From Streptomyces lydicus (GTDB lineage Bacteria; Actinomycetota; Actinomycetes; Streptomycetales; Streptomycetaceae): DNA of 64,000 bases. Location of the stretch: assembly GCF_000717345.1 (NCBI RefSeq), contig NZ_JNZA01000008.1, forward strand, positions 248,001-312,000, given 5' to 3'. Under the pieces are notes generated by a model that worked only from the letters and a program-made list of their open reading frames with translations, was not told the DNA's origin and did no database searches. Positions within the stretch are counted from its first letter, which is position 1. Every line of letters begins with the position of its first letter. A program made the position numbers and the translations under genes. Below are positions 27,960 to 36,029 of the stretch, in pieces.

Positions 27960-29600
27960 ATGGACGCTGTGACCCAGGTCCCCGTGCCGGTGAACGAGCC
28001 GGTCCACACCTACGCCCCCGGCACCCCGGAGCGGTCCCGCCTGGAGGCCAAGCTCAAGGAGCTGGCCGGCAACCCGATCGAACTGCCCATGACGATCGGC
28101 GGCGAGCGGCGGATGGGTCGCGGCGAGCGCTTCGACGTCGTCCAGCCGCACAACCACCGCGCCCGGCTCGGCACGTACGCCAACGCCACGGTCGACGACG
28201 CCCAGGACGCGGTGGACGCCGCGCTGGCCGCCGCCCCGGCCTGGCGCGCGATGTCCTTCGACGACCGCGCCGCGATCATCCTCAAGGCCGCCGACCTGCT
28301 CTCCGGCCCCTGGCGCGAGACGATGGCCGCCGCCACCATGCTCGGCCAGTCCAAGACCGCCCAGCAGGCCGAGATCGACACCCCCTGCGAGCTGATCGAC
28401 TTCTGGCGCTTCAACGTGCACTTCGCGCGCCAGATCCTCGCCGAGCAGCCCCCGGCGAACTCCCCGGGCGTCTGGAACCGCTCCGACCACCGCCCGCTCG
28501 AAGGCTTCGTCTACGCGATCACGCCGTTCAACTTCACCGCGATCGCCGGCAACCTCCCGACCGCGCCCGCCCTCATGGGCAACGTGGTCGTCTGGAAGCC
28601 GTCCCCGACCCAGACCTTCGCCGCCGTGCTGCTGATGCAGCTGCTGGAGGAGGCCGGGCTGCCCAAGGGCGTGATCAACCTCGTCACCGGTGACGGCAAG
28701 GACGTCTCCGAGGTGGCGCTGAACCACCCCGACCTGGCGGGCATCCACTTCACCGGTTCCACCAAGACCTTCCAGTACCTCTGGAAGACGGTGGGCGTGA
28801 ACATCGAGAAGTACAAGACCTACCCGCGGCTCGTCGGCGAGACCGGTGGCAAGGACTTCATCGTCGCCCACCCCTCGGCCGACCGCGGCGTGCTGAAGAC
28901 CGCCATGACCCGTGGCGCCTTCGAGTTCCAGGGCCAGAAGTGTTCCGCCGCCTCCCGCGCCTACGTCCCGGCCTCGCTGTGGAACTCCGGCCTCAAGGAG
29001 GAGTTCGCCGCCGAGGTCGAGTCCCTCGCCATGGGTGACGTCACCGACCTGTCGCACTTCATGGGCGCCGTCATCGACGAGCGCTCGTTCGCCAAGAACA
29101 AGGCGGCGATCGACCGCGCCAAGGCCGACCCGACCGTCGAGGTCGTGGCCGGTGGCACGTACGACGACAGCGAGGGTTACTTCGTCCGTCCGACGGTCCT
29201 GGTCTCCACCGACCCGGAGAACGAGATCTTCAAGGACGAGTACTTCGGCCCGATCCTCGGCGTGTACGTCTACGACGACGAGAGCGCCGAGGGCTACGAC
29301 GCCATGCTCACCCAGATGGAGTCCGCCTCGGCCTACGGCCTGACCGGCTGCGTCATCGCCCAGGACCGCGCGGCGGCCGCCGCCACCTGCGAGAAGCTGC
29401 GCTTCGCGGCCGGCAACTTCTACATCAACGACAAGCCCACCGGCGCCGTCGTCGGCCAGCAGCCCTTCGGCGGCGGCCGTGCCTCCGGCACCAACGACAA
29501 GGCCGGTGCCAAGCAGAACCTGATGCGCTGGACCTCCACCCGCTCCATCAAGGAGACCCTGGTCCCGCCGACGGACTACCGCTACCCGCACATGGGCTGA
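27960..29600 (+). CDS. pruA: 1-pyrroline-5-carboxylate dehydrogenase
   Basis: This 546-residue aldehyde dehydrogenase starts at ATG 27960 after GAAGGAGA. It oxidises glutamate semialdehyde to glutamate with NAD, completing proline breakdown. The catalytic Cys lies in FQGQKCSAASRAYVP and the general-base Glu in VGETGGKDFIV; the cofactor region includes FTGSTKTFQYLW. The C-terminal GQQPFGGGRASGTNDKAG is diagnostic of P5C dehydrogenases. It forms an operon with proline dehydrogenase. Its last 53 bp overlap the tail of the convergent Uma2 gene. Confidence 0.95.
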   Translation: MDAVTQVPVPVNEPVHTYAPGTPERSRLEAKLKELAGNPIELPMTIGGERRMGRGERFDVVQPHNHRARLGTYANATVDDAQDAVDAALAAAPAWRAMSFDDRAAIILKAADLLSGPWRETMAAATMLGQSKTAQQAEIDTPCELIDFWRFNVHFARQILAEQPPANSPGVWNRSDHRPLEGFVYAITPFNFTAIAGNLPTAPALMGNVVVWKPSPTQTFAAVLLMQLLEEAGLPKGVINLVTGDGKDVSEVALNHPDLAGIHFTGSTKTFQYLWKTVGVNIEKYKTYPRLVGETGGKDFIVAHPSADRGVLKTAMTRGAFEFQGQKCSAASRAYVPASLWNSGLKEEFAAEVESLAMGDVTDLSHFMGAVIDERSFAKNKAAIDRAKADPTVEVVAGGTYDDSEGYFVRPTVLVSTDPENEIFKDEYFGPILGVYVYDDESAEGYDAMLTQMESASAYGLTGCVIAQDRAAAAATCEKLRFAAGNFYINDKPTGAVVGQQPFGGGRASGTNDKAGAKQNLMRWTSTRSIKETLVPPTDYRYPHMG

Positions 29601-30237
29601 CGCCCGTACGCACGCCGGCGGAGCGGGCCTGGCCGGTGATTGCCTTGCCGATGACGAAGCCTTTGACAGGGCCTTCGGGGATCGTGATGTCGGTCCCGTA
29701 CGGTCTCCGCATCGAGTCGCCGTAGTTCGCTTCTTCAGGAGAAGGGGAGGTGAGTACGGTGACGTGACCGTGGTCGTCGTAGTCGTCGATGATGACGTAG
29801 ACGGGGATGCCGGCGCGGGCGTAGGCGCGGCGCTTGCGGACGCGCAGCGTGTCGTCGTGACCGGGTGAGACGACCTCGACGATCAGCGGTACGGCGGATG
29901 CCGCCACACCGATGCCGTCGTCAGTCATGTGCCCATCGGCGTCCGCCGGCGTGACGAAAAGGTCGGGGATCCAGACCTTGCGCTCGTGGACGACGTTCAT
30001 GTCCTGGCGTGCGACGTACCCCCTGTCTGCGAGGAACACCACCAGCTTGTCCCGCAGCAGGTTGGTGATCTGGCCGTGCGAATAGCGACCGGTGGGCGAC
30101 ACCTCGATGGACCCCTCGATGATCTCGGCGTGAAGGCCCTCGGGGAGTTCCATGGCTTTCCATGTCTGCCACAGATACTCGTCCCGGTCAGGTCCGGGCA
30201 TCGTGGCCTCCGGCGCCTCGTATGCGAGAGCGGTCAT
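29548..30237 (-). CDS. Uma2-family (DUF820) PD-(D/E)XK nuclease-fold protein
   Basis: I choose ATG 30237 because GAGGAGGAGG lies about 8 bp upstream, giving 229 residues. The Uma2 fold is clear: LPEGLHAEIIEGSIEVSPTG, VWIPDLFVTPADAD with the metal-binding Asp, and PLIVEVVSPGHDDTLRVRKR with the Glu and following Lys of the E-x-K-like motif, then YARAGIPVYVIIDDY. Many such genes are scattered through Streptomyces chromosomes; their function is unknown. The last 20 or so residues (Gly/Ser/Pro-rich) are read antisense to the pruA tail, suggesting a lost stop codon and run-on. Confidence 0.85.
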   Translation of the reverse strand: MTALAYEAPEATMPGPDRDEYLWQTWKAMELPEGLHAEIIEGSIEVSPTGRYSHGQITNLLRDKLVVFLADRGYVARQDMNVVHERKVWIPDLFVTPADADGHMTDDGIGVAASAVPLIVEVVSPGHDDTLRVRKRRAYARAGIPVYVIIDDYDDHGHVTVLTSPSPEEANYGDSMRRPYGTDITIPEGPVKGFVIGKAITGQARSAGVRTGVSPCAGSGSPSAGPGSP

Positions 30238-30587
30238 GTGCAGCACCTCCTCCTCAAGTGTGGGCGGGCTCGGCCTCGTGGCACAAGCGACACCGCGACG
30301 TTAGCCAGCGCATGTACGGCCCTGACCAGCAAATATCCGAGGAGCACTCGTTCGAGCACACGGTCGCCGTCTCAAATAGTAGGAAGCCCAAGTAATTGTG
30401 CAGACATCACGGCCGAGCTGTCCTAGCTTTGTAGGAGCCGAACGTACCGCTCCATCGAGCGCATGCGGATGCGGCCCGGTGCGTCAGTGCAGGTGACCCC
30501 TGCCGTGCCGAGGCCCCCGCCCCTTCCGGCCGCTTCTGGATCGACGCATCCATCCTTCTCGGGGCTCAGGCATTGGAGACGTGAATC
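30238..30587. other. Intergenic region between Uma2 and micro-protein genes
   Basis: These 350 bases hold no convincing gene. Part of it (30300-30440) is noticeably less GC-rich than the surroundings, with TCAAATAGT and CAAGTAATTGTG, consistent with a promoter area or older inserted DNA. I see no tRNA or strong palindrome. Confidence 0.4.
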
Positions 30588-30719
30588 ATGGCCGAGACTG
30601 CCGTCCGCAGGACCCGTCACTCCGCCCGTACGACCAACGAAGCCGACCGCAGGAACGCCGCGGCCGCTCTCCAGCGCGCCCTCGACCGCCGTGACAACGG
30701 CGGCTCGACCGGGCACTGA
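30588..30719 (+). CDS. Small basic protein (43 aa), conserved-looking, unknown
   Basis: ATG 30588 with GGAGA about 10 bp upstream encodes 43 residues. The start is MAETAVRRTRHSARTTNEAD, followed by RRNAAAALQRALDRRDNGG and a short tail. The sequence is highly charged, with one probable amphipathic helix (AAAALQRALDRR). I recall similar short Streptomyces proteins with a TTNEADR core but no known role. Below the length cut-off of most gene finders. Confidence 0.55.
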   Translation: MAETAVRRTRHSARTTNEADRRNAAAALQRALDRRDNGGSTGH

Positions 30720-30861
30720 GACGGTGCGCGCACACGCCGGGGCGGCGCTGTCGTCGGTGCCGTGCCGCTGCTGGTGGCGGCTCCGGTGCTCGCTGGCCCG
30801 TCTGATCTGTCCCTGAGGAACGCCACGGGGGCACCCGGATCCCGGGTGCCCCGCGCGGGCG

Positions 30862-30942
30862 TCAGCCGGCCCGGTGCGACCGGGTGACCTCGAAGTGGTC
30901 GATGCGCGCGCCGGATTCGGCGAGCGCGGTGACCTTCAGTCA
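30862..30942 (-). pseudogene. Possible C-terminal remnant of a decayed gene
   Basis: On the minus strand 25 codons read LKVTALAESGARIDHFEVTR then SHRAG and a stop at 30862. The codons have normal Streptomyces third-position GC, and the peptide looks like the tail of a beta-rich domain. The frame is closed by TGA at 30940-30942, right where a strong hairpin begins, so the rest of the gene is missing. I cannot identify the parent family; this may be chance. Confidence 0.25.
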
Positions 30943-30970
30943 TGCCGGTCGACCCACGGGTTGACCGGCA
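30943..30970. other. Strong hairpin upstream of leuB
   Basis: TGCCGGTCGACC (30943-30954) pairs with GGTTGACCGGCA (30959-30970) with one G-T wobble around CACG. No T-run follows. It lies about 50 bp upstream of the leuB promoter and could end upstream transcription or serve as an operator. Confidence 0.5.
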
Positions 30971-31018
30971 CCGCTGTCCGGATGGCGGACATGACGTGTC
31001 AATGAATGGGACGAAGAG

Positions 31019-31024
31019 TAGGGT
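31019..31024 (+). promoter_or_regulatory. leuB: -10 element (TAGGGT) of leuB, leaderless
   Basis: TAGGGT is followed by 6 bases and then ATG 31031, placing the transcript start at the initiation codon. TGTCAA at 30999-31004 is a weak -35 candidate. No ribosome-binding site is seen. Confidence 0.5.
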
Positions 31025-31030
31025 CCAGAC

Positions 31031-32071
31031 ATGTCTCGCAGCATTCGCCTCGCAGTGATCCCCGGTGACGGTATCGGCCAGGAAGTCGTGGCCCAGGGCC
31101 TGAAGGTCCTGACCGCGGTCCTCCCGCAGGACGTCAAGCTGGAAACCAAGGAGTACGACCTTGGTGCCAAGCGATGGCACGCGACCGGCGAGACGCTGCC
31201 GGACGCGGAGCTGGAGTCGCTCAAGCAGCACGACGCCATCCTGCTCGGCGCGATCGGTGACCCGTCCGTGCCGTCCGGCGTCCTGGAGCGCGGGCTGCTG
31301 CTCAAACTCCGCTTCGCCTTCGACCACTTCGTGAACCTGCGCCCGTCGAAGCTCTTCCCGAACACCGCCACCCCGCTGGCCGGCCGCCCCGAGATCGACT
31401 TCGTCGTCGTACGGGAAGGCACCGAGGGCCCGTACACCGGCAACGGCGGCAGCCTGCGCACCGGCACGCCCGCCGAGGTCGCCACCGAGGTCAGCCTGAA
31501 CACCGCCTACGGCGTCGAGCGCGTGGTCCGGGACGCGTACGAGCGGGCCAACGCCCGGCCCCGCAAGAAGCTGACGCTGGTGCACAAGAACAACGTGCTG
31601 GTCTATGCGGGCCACATGTGGAAGAACATCTTCGACAAGGTCGGTGCGGAGTACCCCGAGGTCACCACCGACTACCTGCACGTCGACGCCGCGACGATCT
31701 TCTTCGTCACCCAGCCCGAGCGGTTCGACGTGATCGTCACCGACAACCTCTTCGGTGACATCCTCACCGACCTCGCCGCGGCCGTCACCGGCGGCATCGG
31801 CCTGGCCGCCTCCGGGAACATCAACCCGACCGGCGAGTTCCCCTCGATGTTCGAGCCGGTGCACGGCTCCGCCCCGGACATCGCGGGCACCGGCAAGGCC
31901 GACCCGACCGCGACGATCCTCTCCGTCGCCCTCCTGCTGCGCCACCTCGGCTTCGCGCCGCAGGCCGCCCGGATCGAGGAGGCCGTCGCGACCGACCTGG
32001 AGGCGCGGGACGGCACCGCCCGCAGCACGGACGAGATCGGCGACGCGCTCGCCGCACGCGTAGCGGGCTGA
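31031..32071 (+). CDS. leuB: 3-isopropylmalate dehydrogenase
   Basis: This 346-residue protein oxidatively decarboxylates 3-isopropylmalate to 2-oxoisocaproate in leucine synthesis. It begins [20 protein letters not shown]. The signature [20 protein letters not shown] carries the substrate loop; the catalytic Tyr/Lys region includes [19 protein letters not shown], and the metal and cofactor part includes [19 protein letters not shown] and [20 protein letters not shown]. It is the short actinobacterial type. It is probably transcribed alone from a leaderless promoter and ends at a strong terminator. Confidence 0.95.
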   Translation: MSRSIRLAVIPGDGIGQEVVAQGLKVLTAVLPQDVKLETKEYDLGAKRWHATGETLPDAELESLKQHDAILLGAIGDPSVPSGVLERGLLLKLRFAFDHFVNLRPSKLFPNTATPLAGRPEIDFVVVREGTEGPYTGNGGSLRTGTPAEVATEVSLNTAYGVERVVRDAYERANARPRKKLTLVHKNNVLVYAGHMWKNIFDKVGAEYPEVTTDYLHVDAATIFFVTQPERFDVIVTDNLFGDILTDLAAAVTGGIGLAASGNINPTGEFPSMFEPVHGSAPDIAGTGKADPTATILSVALLLRHLGFAPQAARIEEAVATDLEARDGTARSTDEIGDALAARVAG

Positions 32072-32100
32072 GGCCCGCGGCAGCACACCAGCAGCAGCAC

Positions 32101-32146
32101 GGACAGCGCCGGGCCCGGACCTCATCGTCCAGGCCCGGCGCTGTCC
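32101..32146 (+). terminator. Terminator after leuB
   Basis: GGACAGCGCCGGGCC (32101-32115) and GGCCCGGCGCTGTCC (32132-32146) form a perfect 15-bp stem, with a further GGAC/GTCC pair inside the loop. It starts 30 bp after the leuB stop. Confidence 0.85.
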
Positions 32147-32434
32147 GCGTCGGCACCCCTGGGCTCCCGCCCGGTTGAGTGCGACCATCGGACCCGGACC
32201 GCGCACACCGGTTCCGGCGGCGGACACCCACGAGCGATAATCGGACGTGGTAGCGCCGTCCGCGAGGAAACTCGGACGTCCCAGTAACGACCGGTACGTT
32301 CAGAAGATCCTCGTGAGCGCGGCTGCCACAGACCGCACCGGTACCGCAAGATGGGGGCCGACCCCCCGACCCCCGGCCGGAGGGCTGGGCCGGTGACGAG
32401 CGGTATCGGAACACGCAGTGAAGGACACGCATAC

Positions 32435-33523
32435 ATGACGACGCCCACGATCGAGCTCAAGCCCTCCTCGCACCCGCTGTCCGCAGCGGAGCGGGAGCAG
32501 ATCCTGGCGGCCCCCGGTTTCGGCCGCCATTTCACTGATCACATGGTGACGATCAAGTGGACGGAGGGCCGCGGCTGGCACGACGGACAGCTCGTGCCGT
32601 ACGGACCGCTCTCCCTCGACCCGGCGACCAACGTCCTGCACTACGCACAGGAGATCTTCGAGGGCCTCAAGGCGTACCGCCAGCCCGACGGCTCCGTCGC
32701 CACCTTCCGCCCCGACGCCAACGCCCGGCGCTTCCAGTCCTCGGCCCGCCGCCTGGCCATGCCGGAGCTGCCCGTCGAGACCTTCATCGAGGCGTGTGAC
32801 CTGCTCGTCCAGCAGGACAAGGACTGGGTGCCGGCGCACGGCGGCGAGGAGTCGCTCTACCTGCGGCCGTTCATGATCGCCACCGAGGTGGGCCTCGGGG
32901 TCAAGCCCGCCAACGAGTACCTCTTCGTGGTCATCGCCTCGCCGGCCGGCGCGTACTTCGCCGGTGGCGTCAAGCCGGTCTCCATCTGGCTGTCGGAGAA
33001 CCGCGTGCGGGCCGTCCCCGGCGGTGTGGGCGACGCCAAGACCGGCGGCAACTACGCCGCGTCGCTGCTCGCGCAGGCCGAGGCCGCGGTGCACGGCTGC
33101 GACCAGGTCGCCTACCTCGACGCCGTGGAGCACAAGTGGGTCGAGGAGCTCGGCGGGATGAACCTCTACTTCGTCTACGGCGACAAGATCGTCACGCCCA
33201 CGCTCACCGGCTCCCTGCTCGCCGGCGTCACCCGTGACTCCCTGCTGTCCGTCGCCCGCGACCTGGGCTACACCGCGGAGGAGGGCCGGGTCTCCATCGA
33301 CCGGTGGAAGGCCGACACCGAGAACGGCACCCTCACCGAGGTCTTCGCCTGCGGCACCGCCGCCGTGATCACGCCGGTCGGCACGGTCAAGAGCGCGGGC
33401 GGCGAGTGGAACCAGTCCGGCGGCGAGCCGGGCAAGGTCACGCTGAAGCTGCGCGAGGCGCTGCTGGACATCCAGCGCGGCATCACCGAGGACGAGCACG
33501 GCTGGATGCACCCCCTGGGCTGA
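32435..33523 (+). CDS. ilvE: Branched-chain amino acid aminotransferase
   Basis: The 362-residue class IV aminotransferase begins at ATG 32435, with AAGGAC upstream. It performs the last step of leucine, isoleucine and valine synthesis (and the first of their breakdown) using PLP and glutamate. The PLP lysine is Lys202 in [13 protein letters not shown]. Other signatures are [17 protein letters not shown] [52 protein letters not shown] and [14 protein letters not shown]. Length matches the large BCAT type. It is probably monocistronic: terminators lie on both sides, and about 290 bp of leader precedes it. Confidence 0.96.
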   Translation: MTTPTIELKPSSHPLSAAEREQILAAPGFGRHFTDHMVTIKWTEGRGWHDGQLVPYGPLSLDPATNVLHYAQEIFEGLKAYRQPDGSVATFRPDANARRFQSSARRLAMPELPVETFIEACDLLVQQDKDWVPAHGGEESLYLRPFMIATEVGLGVKPANEYLFVVIASPAGAYFAGGVKPVSIWLSENRVRAVPGGVGDAKTGGNYAASLLAQAEAAVHGCDQVAYLDAVEHKWVEELGGMNLYFVYGDKIVTPTLTGSLLAGVTRDSLLSVARDLGYTAEEGRVSIDRWKADTENGTLTEVFACGTAAVITPVGTVKSAGGEWNQSGGEPGKVTLKLREALLDIQRGITEDEHGWMHPLG

Positions 33524-33552
33524 TCCGCCCACCGGGCGTGCCCCGGACATGA

Positions 33553-33590
33553 CCGAGGCCGCCTCCGACGTGTGTCGGGGGCGGCCTCGG
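33553..33590. terminator. Bidirectional terminator between ilvE and the permease gene
   Basis: CCGAGGCCGCC (33553-33563) pairs with GGCGGCCTCGG (33580-33590), and CCGAC with GTCGG inside, around a GTGT loop. It lies between two converging genes and can serve both. Confidence 0.82.
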
Positions 33591-33605
33591 CGTCGCGGCG
33601 GGGCG

Positions 33606-35051
33606 TCAGCCGACCTCCGCGGGCGTCTCCGGCGCGACGGCGGGCGAGACGGTCCGCAGCGCCGGGACCGGCCGCGGGTCGCGGGCGGTGAGCGCCAGGT
33701 AGGCCACGCCGGCCACCGCCGCCGCCAGCAGGAAGCTGATGTCGATGCCGCCGGTGTACGGCAGCAGCGGCCCCTGGTAGAAGGGCGTGTCCACGCCCAT
33801 CAGCCCGACCGCGGAGCCCAGCGCCCAGGCGACGGTGGCCTGGACGTTCCAGCCGGCCTTGTACCAGTACACGCCGCCCCGGGTGCCGCGGTTGTAGACC
33901 TGCAGCGACTCCGGGTCGTACGCGCCCCGGCACCGCAGGAAGCCGATCACGGTGATCACCGCCCACGGCGTGCCGATGGCGGTCATCAGCAGCACGAACG
34001 AGGTCATCGCGTCCTGCGCCGCCCACAGAAAGTGGCCGGCGTAGACGAGCGCGGTCGCCACGGCCGCGACGACGTACGTGGCCTGGGTGCGGGTCGCCCG
34101 CGGCAGGATCGCGTCCAGGTCGAGGCCCATGCTGTAGAGCATCAGGCCGGAGTTGCCCACCGAGCCGGCCGAGGCGTTGGCCAGCAGGAAGACCAGGTAC
34201 CAGAAGGGGGCGCCGGCCACCAGCGGGCCCGCGTAGTCGTCACCCGCCCCGACCGCGAGGGCGCTGAAGGTGCCGAAGAGCTGCGGCACCAGCAGTCCCG
34301 CCACCAGGCCGAGGTAGGTGGCGGCGAAGACCTTCTTCGAGGAGTGGCGGCGGGGCGAGATGTAGCGGCTGTAGTCGCCGAGCAGGGTGATGAAGGCGAT
34401 CGGGCCGCTGAGCCCGGCGGAGACGGCCGCCAGCAGCCAGGTCTGCCAGAAGCCGCCCAGCGCGTACGAGGTGCCGGGCACCGGCGCGGTGGTGAAGTGC
34501 TGCGCGTAGGCGAACACCCCGACCGCGAGCAGCACCGTAAGACCGACGGAGAGCACCTTGCTCATCCGCAGCAGCACCCGGTAGCCGTACACCGCGCCCA
34601 CGGCCGTACAGCCCGCCAGCACCGCGTAGACGACGGCGTACGACGCGCCGCCGGCCGGCAGGCCGACCAGGCGGTGCAGACAGCCGACCATGGCGTCGCC
34701 GCCGACCCACAGGGTCAGCGCGGTGTAGCCGAGCGACAGCAGCAGGCCGATCACCGAGCCGATGAGCCGCCCGCGCACGCCGAAGTGGGCGCCGCTGCTG
34801 GTCGAGAGGTTGGTCGCGCTGCGCAGCGAGACCAGCGCGAGCGGGGCGGTGAGGACCGCGCCGACGAGGGTGCCGGCCGCCAGGGAGCTGACCGAACCCC
34901 AGAAGCCCAGGCCGAACGAGACCGGTAGCCAACCGAAGATCACCACGCCGAGAGCGAGGTTCGATCCGAGCAGGATCGAGATCAGGTCGCGGGGACCGCT
35001 GGTGCGCTCCTCGTCCGGGATGGTGTCGACTCCGCGTTGTTCGATCGGCAT
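33606..35051 (-). CDS. NCS1-family permease (purine-cytosine/allantoin type)
   Basis: The 481-residue protein has 12 predicted membrane helices and the N-terminal NCS1 pattern DLISILLGSNLALGVVIFGW, followed by GLGFWGSVSSLAAGTLVGA. The stretch SGPIAFITLLGDYSRYISP is a well-conserved NCS1 substrate-site region. NCS1 proteins import nucleobases, allantoin, hydantoins or vitamins with sodium or protons. Here it is divergent from the urease-like operon, with four similar operator-like boxes between, so I infer that it imports a nitrogen-rich substrate for those enzymes. AGGGGAG precedes its ATG at 35051. Confidence 0.88.
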   Translation of the reverse strand: MPIEQRGVDTIPDEERTSGPRDLISILLGSNLALGVVIFGWLPVSFGLGFWGSVSSLAAGTLVGAVLTAPLALVSLRSATNLSTSSGAHFGVRGRLIGSVIGLLLSLGYTALTLWVGGDAMVGCLHRLVGLPAGGASYAVVYAVLAGCTAVGAVYGYRVLLRMSKVLSVGLTVLLAVGVFAYAQHFTTAPVPGTSYALGGFWQTWLLAAVSAGLSGPIAFITLLGDYSRYISPRRHSSKKVFAATYLGLVAGLLVPQLFGTFSALAVGAGDDYAGPLVAGAPFWYLVFLLANASAGSVGNSGLMLYSMGLDLDAILPRATRTQATYVVAAVATALVYAGHFLWAAQDAMTSFVLLMTAIGTPWAVITVIGFLRCRGAYDPESLQVYNRGTRGGVYWYKAGWNVQATVAWALGSAVGLMGVDTPFYQGPLLPYTGGIDISFLLAAAVAGVAYLALTARDPRPVPALRTVSPAVAPETPAEVG

Positions 35052-35083
35052 GAGGCTCCCCTGAGAGGCCGGACAACAGTGTG

Positions 35084-35296
35084 TGAGCAGTGCTCTGCGT
35101 GCAGTGCTCCGAGAGGTGGGGCGGTGCCCGTGACGGGCGGGGCCCGGGCCCGCGGCCGCTGTGGGGCCGCCGGCGAGATCATTTGAGCGGTGCTCTATTC
35201 ACCGCTTATTTAGAACAGCGTTCAATGTCGCTCATCCCAATGGCTCAGGTCAATGCTTTCGTGTTGACTGATTTCATGGTTAGAGTGATGCTCTAA
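35084..35296. promoter_or_regulatory. Four related 11-bp dyads in the permease / urease-like divergent region
   Basis: Cores: GAGCAGTGCTC (35086-35096), GAGCGGTGCTC (35185-35195), GAACAGCGTTC (35213-35223) and GAGTGATGCTC (35283-35293, extended to TTAGAG-N5-CTCTAA at 35280-35296). All fit GARYRRYGYTC. The first is 35 bp from the permease start, the last 26 bp from the urease-like start. The TetR gene at 38834 is the obvious candidate binder (inference). Confidence 0.62.
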
Positions 35297-35318
35297 TCGA
35301 GCTGGAAGGTGTGACGGG

Positions 35319-36029
35319 ATGCGGCTGACTCCGACGGAACGCGACCGGCTGCTGCTGTTCGGCGCAGCCGAGCTGGCGCGGACGCGCCGGGCCCGCGGAC
35401 TGCGGCTGAATGTGCCCGAGGCGACCGCGTTGATCGCGGACACAGTCTGCGAGGCGGCGCGGGACGGGCGCCGCCTCGCTCAAGCCATCGAGGCGGCACG
35501 CAGCGTGCTCGGCCCGGACGATGTGCTGCCGGGCGTGGCCGACGTGGTCACCGAGGTGCATGTGGAGGCCGTCTTCGACGACGGCTCCCGGCTCGCGGTG
35601 GTCAGCGATCCGATCGGCGCGGGTGCGCCGGCCGCGGCGGCCGAGCTGGCCGCGGCGCCCGCGCCCGGCGCGGTGCTCCCCGGCCCGGCGGACCCGGAGC
35701 GCGAGCCCGCGGTGGTGCTGACCGTGCGCAACACCGCGGCGGTGCCGATCAGCGTCACCTCGCACTTCCACTTCTTCGAGGCCAACCCGCGGCTGGAGTT
35801 CGACCGCGCCGCCGGGTACGGCATGCGGCTGTGCGTGCCGGCCGGCTCGTCGGTGCGGTTCGACCCCGGCGGCAGCGCGGAGGTCGGTCTGGTGCCGATC
35901 GGCGGCGACCGGATCGCGATCGGATTCGCCGGTCTCGTCGACGGCCCGCTGGACGCGCCGGGCGCGAAGGAAGAAGCGCTGCGGCGAGCCGTCGCCTGCG
36001 GCTACCTGGGAGCGGAGGAGCAGGCATGA
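35319..36029 (+). CDS. ureAB: Urease gamma-beta fusion subunit
   Basis: This 236-residue protein fuses the two small urease subunits. Residues 1-100 are gamma-like: MRLTPTERDRLLLFGAAELA, LNVPEATALIADTVCEAARD, VLGPDDVLPGVADVV. Residues about 130-225 are beta-like: VLTVRNTAAVPISVTSHFHF, FEANPRLEFDRAAGYGMRL, VPAGSSVRFDPGGSAEVGLV. Such fusions occur in a second, less studied urease locus of Streptomyces. Its stop overlaps the ureC start (ATGA), so the subunits are translationally coupled. No ureE, ureF, ureG or ureD gene is in the window, so nickel insertion would depend on genes elsewhere. Confidence 0.9.
   Translation: MRLTPTERDRLLLFGAAELARTRRARGLRLNVPEATALIADTVCEAARDGRRLAQAIEAARSVLGPDDVLPGVADVVTEVHVEAVFDDGSRLAVVSDPIGAGAPAAAAELAAAPAPGAVLPGPADPEREPAVVLTVRNTAAVPISVTSHFHFFEANPRLEFDRAAGYGMRLCVPAGSSVRFDPGGSAEVGLVPIGGDRIAIGFAGLVDGPLDAPGAKEEALRRAVACGYLGAEEQA

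Noticed and set aside
30423..30716. 97-residue minus-strand frame opposite the micro-protein
   Set aside because: No ribosome site or recognisable domain; the plus-strand frame has better codon bias and start signals.
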